Shown in pieces: positions 24,901 through 39,900 of a DNA stretch of 64,000 bases. Source of the stretch: Amblyornis subalaris (lineage: Eukaryota; Chordata; Aves; Passeriformes; Ptilonorhynchidae). Each line of letters begins with the position of its first letter. Positions within the stretch are counted from its first letter, which is position 1. The stretch lies in NCBI GenBank assembly GCA_018881555.1, contig JACAXG010000025.1, forward strand, positions 7,199,899 through 7,263,898, read 5' to 3'. The notes under the pieces were generated by a model. It was not told the DNA's origin, made no database searches, and saw nothing but the letters and a program-made list of their open reading frames with translations. Position numbers and translations under genes: made by a program.

Positions 24901-27900
24901 GAGCTGCCATATCAGGGAGCAGGGGCACGCTCTGTTATCGGATTGTGCGTCACCCGGCGCCTTCAGTCATTGCTGTTTGCTTTCCTCACAGGACGATCAT
25001 CTACCTCTCCATTGTGTATGTTGTTGGCCATCTGATAAAGTCAGTCGGTGCCATTCCATCCCTGGGCAACCAGGCAGTTCATGTGTAAGTAGCCCTTGAA
25101 GCCACAGTGCTGTGGCAGGTTGTGATGGTGTTGATTTACCCAAGACTAATTTGTTTCACCTGCATCAGGCCAGCAGTTTGGGGGCTGTGCACAGATTACT
25201 TTCATCAGGGAAGGGTTAGAGATGTCTGAGTAAGAGCAGAAGGGTGCATCTACTGTGTGAACATGCCAGATGGAGCTGGAAATCACCACAGAGACTCTAA
25301 GCCATTTGGCACAGGCANCTGGGATCACTCCTCTCTGCTATACCGTGTTATTGGTTTGGTCTCCTCCATCCAACTGCCTGCACCAGTCCCCCTCCTCCCT
25401 CATTTCATCAGCACAGCTGCCCAGCTCAGCAAGGTTCCCCTGTGTGCCTGGGAACACAAAACTGAAATACATTTTCTGACGACAGGGGAAGGGTCTGTCT
25501 CTTCCACAGGGTACAGCCCTCTAGATTCTCAACTGCTAGGCTTGTCAGAGTAGTCTCTGAAACCACCAAGCTGGTTTTGTCTGTGTGGTCACGGCTCAAA
25601 AAATATGCACATGCGAGCAGGAGCACGTGTTGTTTACAGAACAGTTTTCTTTTGTCCCAGACCTGGCCAGTCCTGATACTCTTGTTCCCTACAGACGTAA
25701 TCTGTCAGGCCAACAATGGTATTTTGAAGACCACTGGGAAGCAGAAACCACCCAAGAATGAGCCTAATTCAAACAGTTTGTCTGCTCCTACCCGGGCTAG
25801 AAGGCTGCAAGAAAAATGCACTTCCCCCTTNCCCCCTTATTCTTTTTGTTCTTTTTCTCAATTGATCTCTGAAATCTTTTGTTGTCATATGAGTGAAAAA
25901 TAATCCCACAGATCTTTGATCTCCTATANGTCCATTGGACCTCAGAGCAACAAGAAACTGACAAAACCAGTTTGGTTAATTGACTGGTACAGAATGCAGA
26001 AATTAGGATAATTAATTTGTTTTTCACACTTAGCTGGCTCGTCAACACTACCCCTGTGCAATGACAACATTATCAGAGGAATCATGGTTGGGTGACACTA
26101 AAATGCTCTTACAAGCACTGGAAAGGTTTTGCAATGGTGATATTTTTGTTCTTGCATGAAGGGTCCTGTCTATGGTTGGTCTGTTTTTGATCGCCCTTGG
26201 AACGGGAGGTATCAAGCCCTGTGTCTCTGCATTTGGTGGGGACCAGTTTGAAGAGGAACATGTAAGATTTCTTTTCTTTCCTAAAATCTGCAGTGTCTGC
26301 TACTTAATGAGGATGTTTATGTGGTCAAAATTCTGTTGTGCTNGAAGAAGGACCAGTTTTCTGCAAAAGATGTAGTAAGATGTGGGGTAGGGTGGTTTGC
26401 GTGAGACTTGAGAGAAATCTAGGTGCTTCAGGAAAGGAAAATGAGGGCAGAACAGGGCTCATACTGGAAAGGAAAGGTCATAATTGCATCAAATCATCTA
26501 AATGTTAATTGGAAATCAGAGTAGTTTAAAAACCCTGTCTTGCATATCATGGAACTGTATTTATCATGAACAAGCTTAAGAGGGGTGATTATAATGCACT
26601 GCCATGGAATACAGCAAATGAAAGAAAAAAATNGTATCACCAGCCTATGCTTCTGTGGGATTTTTTCCTCAAATCAGTCATAGTCTCTGTCTCAGATGTT
26701 GTTCAGAAAGAACTGTAGGAAATTCCAGTCTTTTGAAAGTAGTGCCAGAATATTTTCTGGATATTTCAGTATGGAAAGTTCTGAAGAGTTGAGAAAATAT
26801 TTCTATTTAGCTCTATTTGTGCTCTGTATCCTGTGAATTGTAGTCCAGGTGCTTTGTGTGCTTGTTCTCTGTCATGAGCGCTTAGCCCCTCATCTGCACT
26901 AATCTCAAACTCCCATTATGCAGCACAGGGGCTCAACCAGGGATAAGGTAGTGCTTAAAGAAGCAAAGCAGGTCAGGAAGTGCTAATCCTCAAGCAAAAT
27001 GCTAAATTTTTAAATTGACTTGAAATTAAATAGATGTATGTTGACCTGACACACGAGTAAAAATTTCCGTTTTCTCAATGATAATTTTCAAATCAGCAAG
27101 TTCTGTGCATGGCATAAGTCCTCAAATATATATAAGGCCACTGCTCCCAAAAAGAAAATAAGTGTTGGGGTGTGTGATGGATAGGCTTAAACTCAAGGAG
27201 GATTATTTAGGACTGGCAGTATGAAATAGAAATAGATCTAGAGAAATACTGGAAAATACTAGGACCTTTGGGAGATGGAAATTCCCATCAATGGAGGCAT
27301 TAGTGAAGGACATTAGACTAACAGTGTGTCAGGAAAAGCTGACTGGTAAAGTTGAATACGAGTTGGTCGCTTGGCCTTGGACAAGGAGCCCCCCTATAGG
27401 GCAGTTTTCTCCCTGTCTTCTGCAATGCCCCAGTATGTAGTCAACATGTAATGAAATAATATAGACTAGACCTAAAATTTTGGGAAGACTTCCTGCACGT
27501 GAACTGTGTGATGCTGAAGTGATGAAGCTTGTGGTTACTGAGGAGTAACAAAACACGAGATGTTCCATGGCCACCTGTCCAAAGCAGGTCCTTCTTGCAG
27601 GCATGTCCACACCGTGCTGTCAGTTGAATGCTTTAGGGGATGCTGCAGGAGGGGGAGCAGCAATGCTCTGGTGGTCACCAGCCTCCCCAGGTGGCACAAC
27701 TCTGACCAAAAGCAGGCTGGCAGCAGAGCACACGTGCTCTGGGATAGCTGCATGCATCCCAGTGTGTGGGCATCCCAGCTTGCAGCACCAATAGTTGTCC
27801 CAAAAGGATTCTAAGAGGTGCTACAGCAGCATTTACAGAAGTGCTACTTCTATGAATATTAATGATTAATAGTGTTTATCCAGCATCTTTCAATTACCAC

Positions 27901-30900
27901 CTAATTACAGTATGATAATATGCAACACTTATCTTCAGAGTGTTTTATAGACTTCANTTAATGAATCTCAGCACCCCAGTCAGGCATATATGTATTATTA
28001 TCCCAAACTTAAAACCACAGCTGAGTTACAGAGAAAAAACCTGAACTGATTGTGGTTGTGTGAGCCTACACCCATTCTCCAGCATTCAGACTACACCTCT
28101 CCAACAAATTTAGCAAATACTGAGGTTCAAACATCCACCTGTGTGTTACCTTCAAGAAAAACTAATTTAGAGAAAGAAAACTGTAAAAAGCATTCTGAAA
28201 AGGACAATGTGTTCTGCTCTATTCATTCTTTTCAGAATAAAAAGTTTTCTGTTTTGCCATTTTGAAATGACTTGGCCTTTCAGAAGAAACAAATGTTTTA
28301 TGCTATGTGATAGGAAGTTTAAGTCATCAGAATTGGAATGAGAAGTTTTGATTTTGTAAGGAATGAAAGGTTGGGGCCAACCAGAATATTTCTTCCCTCT
28401 GGAGTGGTGTTCGAGGGGACTTATGTTTTATTTTCCTCCACTCCGGGTAGGATGAAATAAGTTTTGAAAATTCCCTATGAAATGAAGCGTTTGATTCCCC
28501 TGTAGTTTTCAGGACACCAATAAACTTCAGCCGAGCCCTTAAGTGCACACATTTAGTTGTTTCATCTGAAAACTAGGGATGAGGTAGTTTTGTGTATAAA
28601 TAACTAAATTGCCCCTGCTATTCCCAGAGACAAGTTTNTGTTTTGAGGTAAATGCACGACATCAGTCTGATCCTCTTTTAGGTACTTCAGGAGCATAATA
28701 GTCTTGGATCTGCCACTTTGAGAACAGTACTACTACAAACAGTGATAGAGACTGATTTCGCAGGAGGTCAGATAGGGAAAATAGATTTATCTGCAGGAGA
28801 TTTCCAAATGTCTTTGTCTATGTGATTAGGGGTCCAAGTTAAAAATGCCTGAACAAAAATATATTTACGATATGTTATATGAATGTGAAGCTTCTGTGCA
28901 TATTAAGTAAGGACCAAAGCTGATTTCACACAGTGCAGTATGGTGTTTAAGGTGCTAAATAGCTTTCTCTTTGTTTCTTTATTTTCTGGTTTCCAAGGAG
29001 ATCAGGATTATCATGTACAGTACCTTTTCTCAAATNAGCTAGTCCAAATCACATTGTTAATATATGTCTGCACTAAAGATTAAGACAATAGGGAGGAAAT
29101 TCCTTTTTCTAATCAGTATAATTTGCAAGCTGCTGGGTCATTATTTTTTGTAGTTATTTCGGCTTTTCTCTTACTGTTTTTCTTTCCAGCACTAAAATCT
29201 GAAAATGTGTGAAATAAGATGCTCCAAATTCTTTATGTATCACTATCTTCTTCTCTTACCACCACATTCTTTTTGGTAATTGTTGCTCTAGACTTCATCA
29301 TGTCAAGAGTTGCATGCTTGAGTTTATCACAGCTCTCAGAAATTCTGAGTTGCTCAGATATAAAGGGTTAGAGACATGCCATGAGAATTTGACTAGAAGA
29401 TGGCAGAACTCTACTGCACCACCCTCGACAAGCCATGGCAGGGCTGCTCCAGGAATGGGGAAGATTGCTGAGGCTGCTCATTGCTTTAGTTTTCNTTACG
29501 ATAACAAGTATCTAGTCACAAAGGTGGAATGAAAAAGAAAATATANTTTTACTAGGTTAGCAGTAAAAGTAGCTAAAGTTCTGGGTAGAAAGTTCTAGGT
29601 TATCAAAACCACCAGCAAGGACAGAAGTGGAGTATAACAGATAGTAAGACCCAGTGCTGTTTTCTATTAACCATGAGAACATGCCATGGAGATGATTTTT
29701 ATAAGGCTTTCGAATCCTTTAGTCCAGGATAAATAATGTATGAGTAACATATGGATTAGATAGCCCTGAACACTCTAGGAAATAAAATTCTGGAAAAGCC
29801 AAAAGCTCANGTTGATGGGGTCTTCGTAGCTTGTGCTGGGTCAAGGCAGAAAGCCCTTAATCCAGGTCAGCAGACCCCTAGACTCCTTGGTGGGTGGCAG
29901 TGGGAGGTGATGGGGCTCTCACCCTCACCTTCCCACTACCCACTTTACAACAGGACATAAAGAAAAGCCCTCCCACGCTCTCCCACCTCCCCCCCTTCCC
30001 TGCAGTAATCCCCTGTGATAAGAGGCTTCTTGCCACATGAAGTAGCAATATTTCCTGTTGGCTGCACCATCAGTTACAGGAAGTTTTGTTACGTTTTTGG
30101 ATCCCAGGATTCATTACTTAAGAGCTGTCCTCTTCTAGCTGCCTGCAATTCTTCATATTTTCTCCGGTTTTCTAGCCTTGTGAATATTGTTGTCTCAGGG
30201 AGCAGAGGGAGGCAGGACACATTAGAAGGAAAGGAGACAGAACAAGGTCCCTGAGGAGTTTCCTAGCACTCAGCTAAGTTAAAGCTTTGCATTCAAATGA
30301 TGCTCAGGTCATAGATGTGTCTCAAGATGCCCTAAGGAACCCTCTGTCAGGCACAATGCTGTGTCCAGAGCAATTATCCAGGTGTTCCAGAGCTGGTGAT
30401 ACAGGTGAGCATGGAGTAAGTCAGGTAGCCTGCCTTTGTTTCTCCACTCTGCTGACTCACCCAGGCACAGGGAGGAGGTTTAGCACTGTATATGCATGTG
30501 GCTGTGCATGTGTGTCTCTCCCACAAGCAAGCAGAGATTACACTCAGACTTCACTCCTGCAAAAAGGACCAAACTCTGCATCAAATTTTTGATTCCTTCC
30601 AAATTATGAATTATGCGGGAAGAAAGAAGATCAACAGAAATACTTTGACTCTATGAACTATAATATGTTTCAACTGAAGTTAAAGTCAGAGCTCTTTATC
30701 TTAGTTTATCCCTCCATCAGGGAGGGCTCTTGAATTTACTCCCCTAGATTTAATTTACCCTATTAGTTTGAGGTTGACTGGCCTCACCTTGGTGGTCTCC
30801 TGTCTGATGGATACTTCTCAATTGCTGGCACTCTTTTGTCTATGCTGTGATTACCAGTTCCTTAAAATATACAGGTTTTTTTCTATTTCTAGACAGGAGA

Positions 30901-33900
30901 AGGGGAAAAAAATTAAAAGAGCTCAGACACGGGATGAAATTATGAGCTTGTCAAACNGTGCCAAATTGGATTGAATTAGGTGACAAAGGATCTGAATCAC
31001 ACTACTCGTTCTGAATAAGTAAATGCTCTCCCCTCCTTCCAATCTCACAACACTCTCAAGGCAGTGGCTTTTCCTCTGAAATGCCAAAAAGCCCCAAAGT
31101 GCTTCTCAAGTAACGTGAGNTGATTTGTGTGAGCATTTACCATCACCTGAACACAAGCTTGTTTGCTTAACATTTTATGCACTCCGTGTCAATATTTACT
31201 CAGCCTTCCTAACAAGAGAAATGATAGAGTTCAATTTGCAAGCCCAGTGCTGTGCGTTAGCCATGACATTGATATTGTCTTCTCTTGTTTTAGACCTCGG
31301 AGAGAAGCAAGTTTTTTTCCATCTTCTACTTATCTATTAATGCTGGAAGTTTGATCTCCACGTTTGTAACTCCTGTATTAAGAGGTCAGTGTTGATTTAG
31401 AATAAAACAATAAATTAGCTGCCCTCTAACTACTCTGCTGTGCATAGTTAGGCTCTTACGACAACAGAATGGCAGAAATTATATTATCTGTGGAGTGGTC
31501 AGTGTATTGCATTTATGCCTTNTTAATCCTGCTGTAGCAGCATAACAGATTTATAACACAGGCAGACAAGACACAGAAATTATATTCCTGGTTGTATTTC
31601 AAAGACAGCCTGAACTGCAGAATTAAAATATGGAAGGCAGAAGGACCTGTATGGTCATCTAGTCCCCACTGCCAGCAAAGGACTTGCCTGCAGGTAACTG
31701 TGGATGGGAAATGATCTCTGCTGACTTGTGCAGCTGTCAGGGCTGGAAAACTTAGGAGGGCTGGTTTCAAAGTCCTACCTTCTCCCTCCCACAGGGTGCT
31801 GCTGGCTTCTGGAGGGCTCTGTCCTGGCACTCAGGCTTGTCTGCGTGGGTCTGCTTGCAAGATTGCTGCCCTGAGCAACTAGCCTTGAAGACAAAGCACA
31901 GGCCTATGCCCCATTTAAGACCTACTTTATATTCTAGCCTGCTTGCAAAACCCTTTTTAGTCCCCAAGCCTTGCTGCACTTAGTTCATTGTATGGCAGTG
32001 CCTCGAAGCCAAGGGGATTGGCACACTCTAAATACAGCCACAGAGGCGGACCAGCAGGCCGTAGGTGATGGGGATGGGGACAGGGACAAGGTAGCCTTCA
32101 CATTCAGTTGCCATTTTTTTCATTTTGTTCCATGGCTCCCAGCAAGCTCTCTTTGGGGTGGTTATTTTAATAGGTTCTTGTCTCATGTTTACACCATGCA
32201 TAGGGACAAAGACAAATGCTGCCTCTTACTCATTTTCTCTCTGGTGTCTCCAGGCCAGCATTCAGTTGGGAAGGGCTTTTGCTTAATGTAGTCAATGGGC
32301 AGATGAAAACCCAGTCCTTTCAAAACCTGTGCCAATGTAAACTAGTTGCAACATGGAATTGAGGTGGAGAGGNTGGTGAAAGAGTAACATTTTTGCTAAG
32401 CGTGAAAACTTTTCTTGGAAGAGCAGGAAATGCAGTTTCTAGACATTTGGTAGAACTGTGAAATATATACTTTTAGGCAGAGAAGTCCAACTCATTTAGC
32501 ATGTTAAAAGTTCAGTGTGCCCATAATGTCTCTCTCAGCTTTGTTGGATTTTAGCTAATTTGCTGAAAATAAGTAAATAAATGCTACTCATGCACACAGC
32601 TATGCAGCTGTCCGTGACTGCCCAGCAACAACAAACAGGAGCAATTGAAGGCTTCATGGATTGGTCACGTGTTAACTGCGTTGGCTTATTTTAGCCATTT
32701 TGTCATTACTCCGTGCAAGAATGCAGAAAAATCTAGCCCCTGGCATTTCAAACACAGACCCCACTGCTTGCTTGCTGTTTGCAACTGGAGCTCTAAATTC
32801 ACATGGTGCGAGAGCCGACCTGGTCCAAGAGGCACAGGGTTTCAGTGACCCATAGCTCAGATTGATCCAAGCCATGCTGTAACACACCTGGCTTCCTGCT
32901 GGGGTCCTGCAAGACCTGACGTTTGGCACAGGCTGCCCCTAGTGAGATTGGCAAGGTGGCAAGAAAGGGAACTGGAGTTCTAAGGCTAATCCTGTGCTCC
33001 CACTTACACAGTGCAGGCATTGGCTTCCACTTTGTCCACTGTAGGTCGCTNTGAAATCAGATTCAGGTTTTTCACTCAACAACTCATGCAGCGGGCACAA
33101 AGAATGTGGAAACACAGTACTGGTTATTTAGATCTAGGCAAATATAGAATGGCTTCAGGTTATTTTAAATGTTGCTCTTTTTTTTTCCCAATTACAGTTC
33201 CTAGTACTTCTTTATACTTATTTGTCTGCCCCCTCCTTTCTACCATTTGCATCAATACCCCATTATCAGCTGCTTTTGCTGGCAGACACTAACCCTGCTT
33301 CCAAATGATGTTCATCAAGGGAGGACAACTGTTTTAAGGAGATTCAATTCACAGTGTCAAGCACCAGCAAAGATTTAAAACCAGGGGAAGTGACTGATTT
33401 AGGGAAGCAAATCAAAAGCCCCAGTAACATAAGTCTAACTGTAATGAGGACCTTTTATTTCTGACTTCTTTTTCAGGGGACGTGAAATGTTTTGGAGAGG
33501 ATTGTTATGCACTGGCTTTTGGCGTCCCAGCAGCACTGATGGTGTTGGCACTTGGTGAGTGGAAACAATGATGCTTGTAATAGAAGTTACCATTTTTGAG
33601 TCGATGGATAGATGAGAAAATGCACAAATTCACTAATTCTGGATGGATACTGTGATGGAAAATGAAAGAGTTCAAGGTCACCCAACAATTCCACAGTTCA
33701 GAACAGCAAGAAAAATCAGTAGTTCGCTGATGGTGGGCAGACCATGGTTTTACTGCAATCTTTTATCATGATACTGTTAAGGGGGTGGTCTGATGGATGT
33801 TTCACAGTATAATTGCTTTGCTTTAATGCAAAGGGAGGCACCAGAATGATTCTCCTGAAGGCTTGCAGCTTTGCCTATGAGCGGTCTTGGCCTTTGAACT

Positions 33901-36900
33901 GCAATCTGAGCAGTCCTCAGAGTCCCCCAGCTTATAGAAGAGAAGCTTAACATGCAGCCTCTAACCTTTCCATGGGCTCGTTGCAGCTTGGGGCCATCTT
34001 TAATGGCTCAGACTGCTGCTGCTGAATCTATGTGCTGCTGAAGGAGCTGAATGAGATGTTACTTTGTTCTGAGCAGTCTCACTTTGCTTGGCTGAAGTAA
34101 TTCACACAATTACAGTGACAACTTAGTATTACGTTGCAATAAAAAGTCCTTATTGTCCAAGTGTCAGAAGGCAGCCACAATCCCCCTGCTTCTTAAAGCT
34201 TGCATCTTAGTCCTATTAATGTACTTGTCAAGATTTCTTCTTCAACCCTTATAAAATATTCAGCAATCTCCCCGTTTTTACTGTTACTCCTTGGTAGCCA
34301 GTACAGAGGACACCCCATTCAGTTTCACAACTGCAAGCTGCCAAGCAGAGCAGTCCCCTTATTACACTTCATTTGTGAAGTTTTGACACAGCATGGGGTA
34401 ACTTCTCATTCATCTTGTTACCTTCACCGAGAGACCAAGCACTTGTGTGATTTCATTGCAGCATCTGTGATTTGAAAAGTTTGTCCCCCAGAGAATGTGA
34501 ATGTTGCTGTCTCCACTCAAATTTTCATCAGGAAGAAGAATCAGGAAACTGAAGAAATGTCATCAGGCCACAGCTAACGTTGCACAGCAATTATTTTCGA
34601 AAAAGTGCCTGAGAAGCTTCTCTTTTCCCCTGTGGCCTGTTCCTATCAGTTTAGGGCCACACAGGCTCCTCTGTGCACCACACTGTGATGAATGTTTCCA
34701 GCAGAGTAGTAGTTGCCCAGGGGAAAACGAAAGTGTAAATATTGCAGTTTCAGTGAGGGCATCCGTGGAAATGTGTTTTTAGTGAGTGTCCTGCTGCCAG
34801 ATTCCACGTCCTGCCTGGCAAAGCAGCTTTCTGTTCTTTTGTAACATGCTAAAATGCTCTGGGAAGTGATATATTTGACTATGTGAGCAGCATGCAGAAC
34901 TGGAGAAAACACCCTTTTGGCCCTGACTGGCCTTCTCCCTGTGTTGATGGAAAGCAAGGATAGATTTAGAGGCAGAATGAAATTCTTATAGAGCAAGATT
35001 TTCTGGGCTGCTACAGTTTCTGAAGGATGGGGTGGTTTGATACCATTGAATTCCAAATGCCAAACCTGATGCAGGAACCTCAGCTCCCAAAGGAGTCAAT
35101 GGCATCACCAGAAGATATTTCAGCAAAGCTAATGGATCAGCTCTTTAGAGGCTCCAACAGCTTCATGTGGAAAGGCTAAATATTAGGTAGTGCAGCTACC
35201 CACTCTGGGTGACTGCACAAATGCAAAGTGCAGCTCATCTAAACTAACTTCAGAGGCCTTTCATAGCTCTGCAAGTCAAACCTGGATGAAAAGTCTTTGT
35301 AGTCAGAAAAAAACAAAGGTGAGTTCCCTGCAGTGTCCCAGGCCTCCTGTGTTAGGACAGAGGTGCCTGCTAGTCTCCACTGGCTGTGGACCGACCCAGA
35401 CAATTGGGTAGTTAAAAAAGTTGTGTTTGGTTTATTACATTGATTTCATGCTCAGCTTTTATTGTGCTTCTCCCTACTAATCTCTTTGGAATTCCAGTGT
35501 GCTCAGAGGCTCTCATAGAGCAGGATAAATGCTGCATAATCAGATAACTCCATCTCTGACGGGATTTTGAAGTCTCACTTTGATATTCTTTGTGCTTTGA
35601 GGGAGAAAACCAAGACAAAACAATGTCTTAAGTTGTATATCCCTTTGTGGAAACCAGGAATGGAGGTAATTTCCGTTAACATCTGTGTGCGAGGCAGGGA
35701 CCTTCGTGGCAGTTTCCACTGAAATGTGTGCGAGATGCAAGTGCACAGAGCCCGTGTTGTGCCTGGATTAGTCCTCACAGGTTTCCAGTGGGTGAGGGTT
35801 GATTTCCCACATCAGGTGCAGCAATTCAATGTGGATTGTATTTTAAGTTCAGTCTACAAAAAGCATAGGAGGAGTAAATTTTCAAATTTTGATTCCCAGC
35901 ACAAATCAGATGTGGAGGTGCCTGTTGTGCCAGAGCAGATCATGACAAGATGACGGTGACTTCCTAGGGATCACACTGCCTCTTGTAGGATGTTGCATTT
36001 TCTTCCATCTGAAGGCTTTAAAGGACTCCTGTATATTTATTTGGCTAAAATTACAATCCTGTGAGCCTCAGGGGCAGAGCATTTCTGTTGAATACAAGGG
36101 TGGGGGATCCTTCCCAGAAACCAGAGCAGGATTGAGCCATGTGAATTCCCATTTGGATTGTAATATTTTTTCAGTTGTGTTCATTGCTGGAAGTGGACTG
36201 TACAGAAAAACACCACCACAAGGAAACGTCTTGCTGGAAGTGTGCAAATGCATCGGTGTAAGTGTGTGCAATTCTCTATTTCATGCGTGATTCTGAGACT
36301 GCAGGACAGAAAAGTGCAAAGGGAAAGGGGAAGTGACTTTTGGAGTTCTTCGTTGTGCTGCTTCTGGATGTCTTGCTGATGAGCTGTAAGGAATAAGAAA
36401 CACATTTAGGTCTTAGTTTATTCTTTCAACATTTCAGTTGTTCTTCCTTAGCTCCATGAACTAACAACTGTTCAGTTGATGTCAGTAGAACCACTAGTGG
36501 CAGATGCTGGTGGAGACTGAACTGAAAGGAAAATTCAGAAACTCAGAGTATCAGATATATGACTCAATTTTTATTCAGTTCGATAATTTTTCTGAACTTT
36601 ATCAGTTCAGCAGACAGTAATAGCACACATTCATATTATGGACATTCAGCATGTTCATGTAAATGCAAGAGACATTTGCTGAAGTTGCATTTGAGCCTTA
36701 TCAATTGTTTTTCACAGTGTGTGAGCTGAATACAGTATGTGAAAAAATACTCTCTTATTATTAGGTGGATAATGATGTTTCTATTTCAGGAAGCTGTTGC
36801 TAACAGCAGATGTTTTCTTTTTATCTAGGTCAAACCTAGTGCCAGATTTACCTTGGGGAAACAGGCAAGATCTTAAAGACAGGATTTCTAAGTGAGGTCT

Positions 36901-39900
36901 GCCTCTTTTTGCCAGTGTGGCTCAGTATGTTCAGTGACTGGAGCACACAGCATAAACAGGCCAGGAGCTGGACTTCGATGACCCTTGTGGGTCCCTTCCA
37001 ACTCAGGATATTCTAAGACTCAGTGATTCTATGATTTATTCTGACATCTACCTTTAATCAACCAGTGTCATAGAAACTTCCCTGCACAGAATTCATCATA
37101 AAGCATCCAATCTGAGATTTTAGAAGTATCCAGCAAACCCCCCCACCAATTTTCTGGCACTGCTTACATTTGGGGATGGGGAAGGCAGCCTTGAGTTGGG
37201 AATGTGACAAGATCAGGTAAAGCACGAGTGAGTTACTCACCTGTTTTTCTCCCTAGTTTGCTCTTAAAAACCGGCTGAAAAACCGCTCCCGTGAGATTCC
37301 AAAGAGAGATCACTGGCTGGACTGGGCATCAGAAAAATACTCGGTAAGTGATGCTCTACCTGGTAGGTTTGGAGGGGGAAGAGGGAGATGAGCAGACAGA
37401 CAGGCCTGGCCACACCACTCCTCACACGCATTTTCCTGTCCCTTCCCACATCTGTACTCTCCTGACCCTCAATGGACAGTGCTGGTGCTGCACTGAGATG
37501 TAGAAATGCAAACATCCAATGTCGTGAGTAAGTGCAATGAAGAACTGCCATGCAGAAAGAGATAGGAGTTCTTATGCTTTGTGGCTTGAATCACCTGTTG
37601 GCTTTATACCCCTACGTTACCTTTTTGCCTGTTCCTTTTTAGAAACAGCTCATTGGGGAGGTTAAAATGGTGACTCGTGTTCTCTTCCTCTTCATACCGC
37701 TGCCAATGTTCTGGGCCCTGTTTGATCAGCAGGTACAGTACAGTGTGTACAGCTCTGCCTGCCAGCCTGGGTTTGCACCTCTGTCCTTCTGGGGTAACAC
37801 CAAAACATCCTGGGGACACAGAGGGCCACACTCCTACCAGGTGTCATGGGGCTTCCAACATCACTGCTGGCCAACCCTTCACAGTCCTGCCAGGTGTCTG
37901 GCACAGGAGGGTGAGAGGGGAGAATGTGTCCTGACTACTGACAGGTGTTACAGGGAAGGGAAGGAATAGATGGGAAATAAGACCTCCAGCACTGTCATGT
38001 TCTCTGTCCCCATGTTTTCTAGCCCCATAGGACATCTTGAAGGCTTCACAGCTGTCTGTTTTCTCCTTAGGGATCCAGGTGGACTTTGCAAGCCACAAAA
38101 ATGAATGCTGATTTTGTAAGTACTTAATGTCACCGGGGCTGGTAAGACTAGTAGTAACATCACTGCTCTTGCTTATTAACCGGAGTCTTGCAGTACTAAG
38201 AGCGTCTGCTTGGTGAATCTGGGTGAGTTTCACTTTTGGTGATTAGAAGCCAGAGGCTCTGTTCATGCAGCCATGTTCAGTTCATCATAGCTCCTCTCAG
38301 CAAGGAGCGAGGGCTGGGGAGCCACCAGCAGCCTGGAGGGCCAGGAGTGCTGACCTACTGGCAATCAGTGGCTCTGTGACCTAGAGCAGGTAGGATTTTC
38401 AGCCTGCTGCCCCCACTGCAGACAGACAAGTCACTAAGCGCTTTCAAGGTGTAACTAGAGCTGCTGTAGTTGTACATTTCTGTGCTGGATTACTTGGTGA
38501 TGCATTCATGAAGCCTCTCAAAACCAGCAGGAATCTTGTGTATAGGGTAGAGATGTGATGAGGATTAATTAGCTAGTTGCCATAAAGTTCTTCAAAGGTG
38601 TGAATGGCAAATGGTGCAGGCTGCAGTAGCAGATAAATGTAGATCAGCTATTTGCCCAAAGATGTCCCAACACAGGGCTGATTTCCAGACATATATGTTT
38701 TAACAGGCTATCTAGATCTTGCCTGTGGATGCTCACATGAAAATCTGGGATTGTAAATGTCCATTTTCTCGTTTAAAATTGACTTAAAGCCGAAAATTTG
38801 AGACTTTCTATGTCACTCCTGTTAAAAATTGGGCTCTCAACATGTGATACTCGTTAGGCTTAATTAGTTCAAATGAGGCATGAAAAAGGCTACACCTTGG
38901 GTAATATTTATCCACCTCAGAAAGACAGAACAAAGTCCATGCAGTCTTTGTGATGTATATCTAAACCATTTGTTTTCTGCTGTTTCGCTCACATGCACTT
39001 AGTGATCCATTAGCAGGAGAGCTAAGCATCACCAGGTGTCAGCACTAAACTCCCTCAGGTGGAGAAAAACATATTCAGGGCTTTTTTGGTCACACCAGCT
39101 TTCATACCTCCTTGGCTTTTGTTTCAGTCTCCTCTGCTCTCCCCTCATAAGTTGTCCCACCTCAAGAATGTGAGAGTTAACTGCAATATTGGAAAGATCC
39201 CACCCTTAGGCTTGTTGGAGTTCGTGTTTGTAATACTCTGTGACTTTCTGTTCTGCAGACAAGGGCTCAGCTAGGAAGTCTGGAGTTAAACAGGGAATGA
39301 TTTAGTGTCAGATGAAAGATTCTCAGGCTTGTTTCCTAATGGCATATTTCTGTAATGTGCACAAAGTAGCAGGAGGTGGGTATATGCCTGGTACTTTTAA
39401 TTGATTCCTTTGCTGTGGCCAGCAGCCTCCACTCTCCCAGGAGGCAGCTGTGGGCAGAGACAGGCAGCCAGTCTAGACTCAGCTCAGGACAAGCCTGGCA
39501 GACAGCAGACAAACCCCCACAGTGCCTTCTGTTTCCAAATATATTATTTCCTTCCTAATTTCTTTCCTCCTGCACCCCCCTCTCCTCCCCTTCATCTTAA
39601 TTTCAAATGAAAAACATTTCATGGAGTTCAGACAAACATTAGTCCCTCCCTGGAGACAGGTCAATGGTCCCTTTTGGAGTCTGGGGTCCCTCCATCCTTC
39701 CCTGTTGACCCTGCCCATTTGTGGGAGCTGGGTATAGTGATGTAAGGGTGAGGCACCTCAGGTAGCCTTGAGGACTCTTGGTTCAAACTAAGAAGTCACA
39801 GTTGTCCAAAGCCTGTTAGGTGCAGATGGAGGAAGGAAAGAGGTATTTGTGCAGCCCACTGGCTCAAGGATGGTCTTTCGTTATCCTTCTGGGGGCTTGG

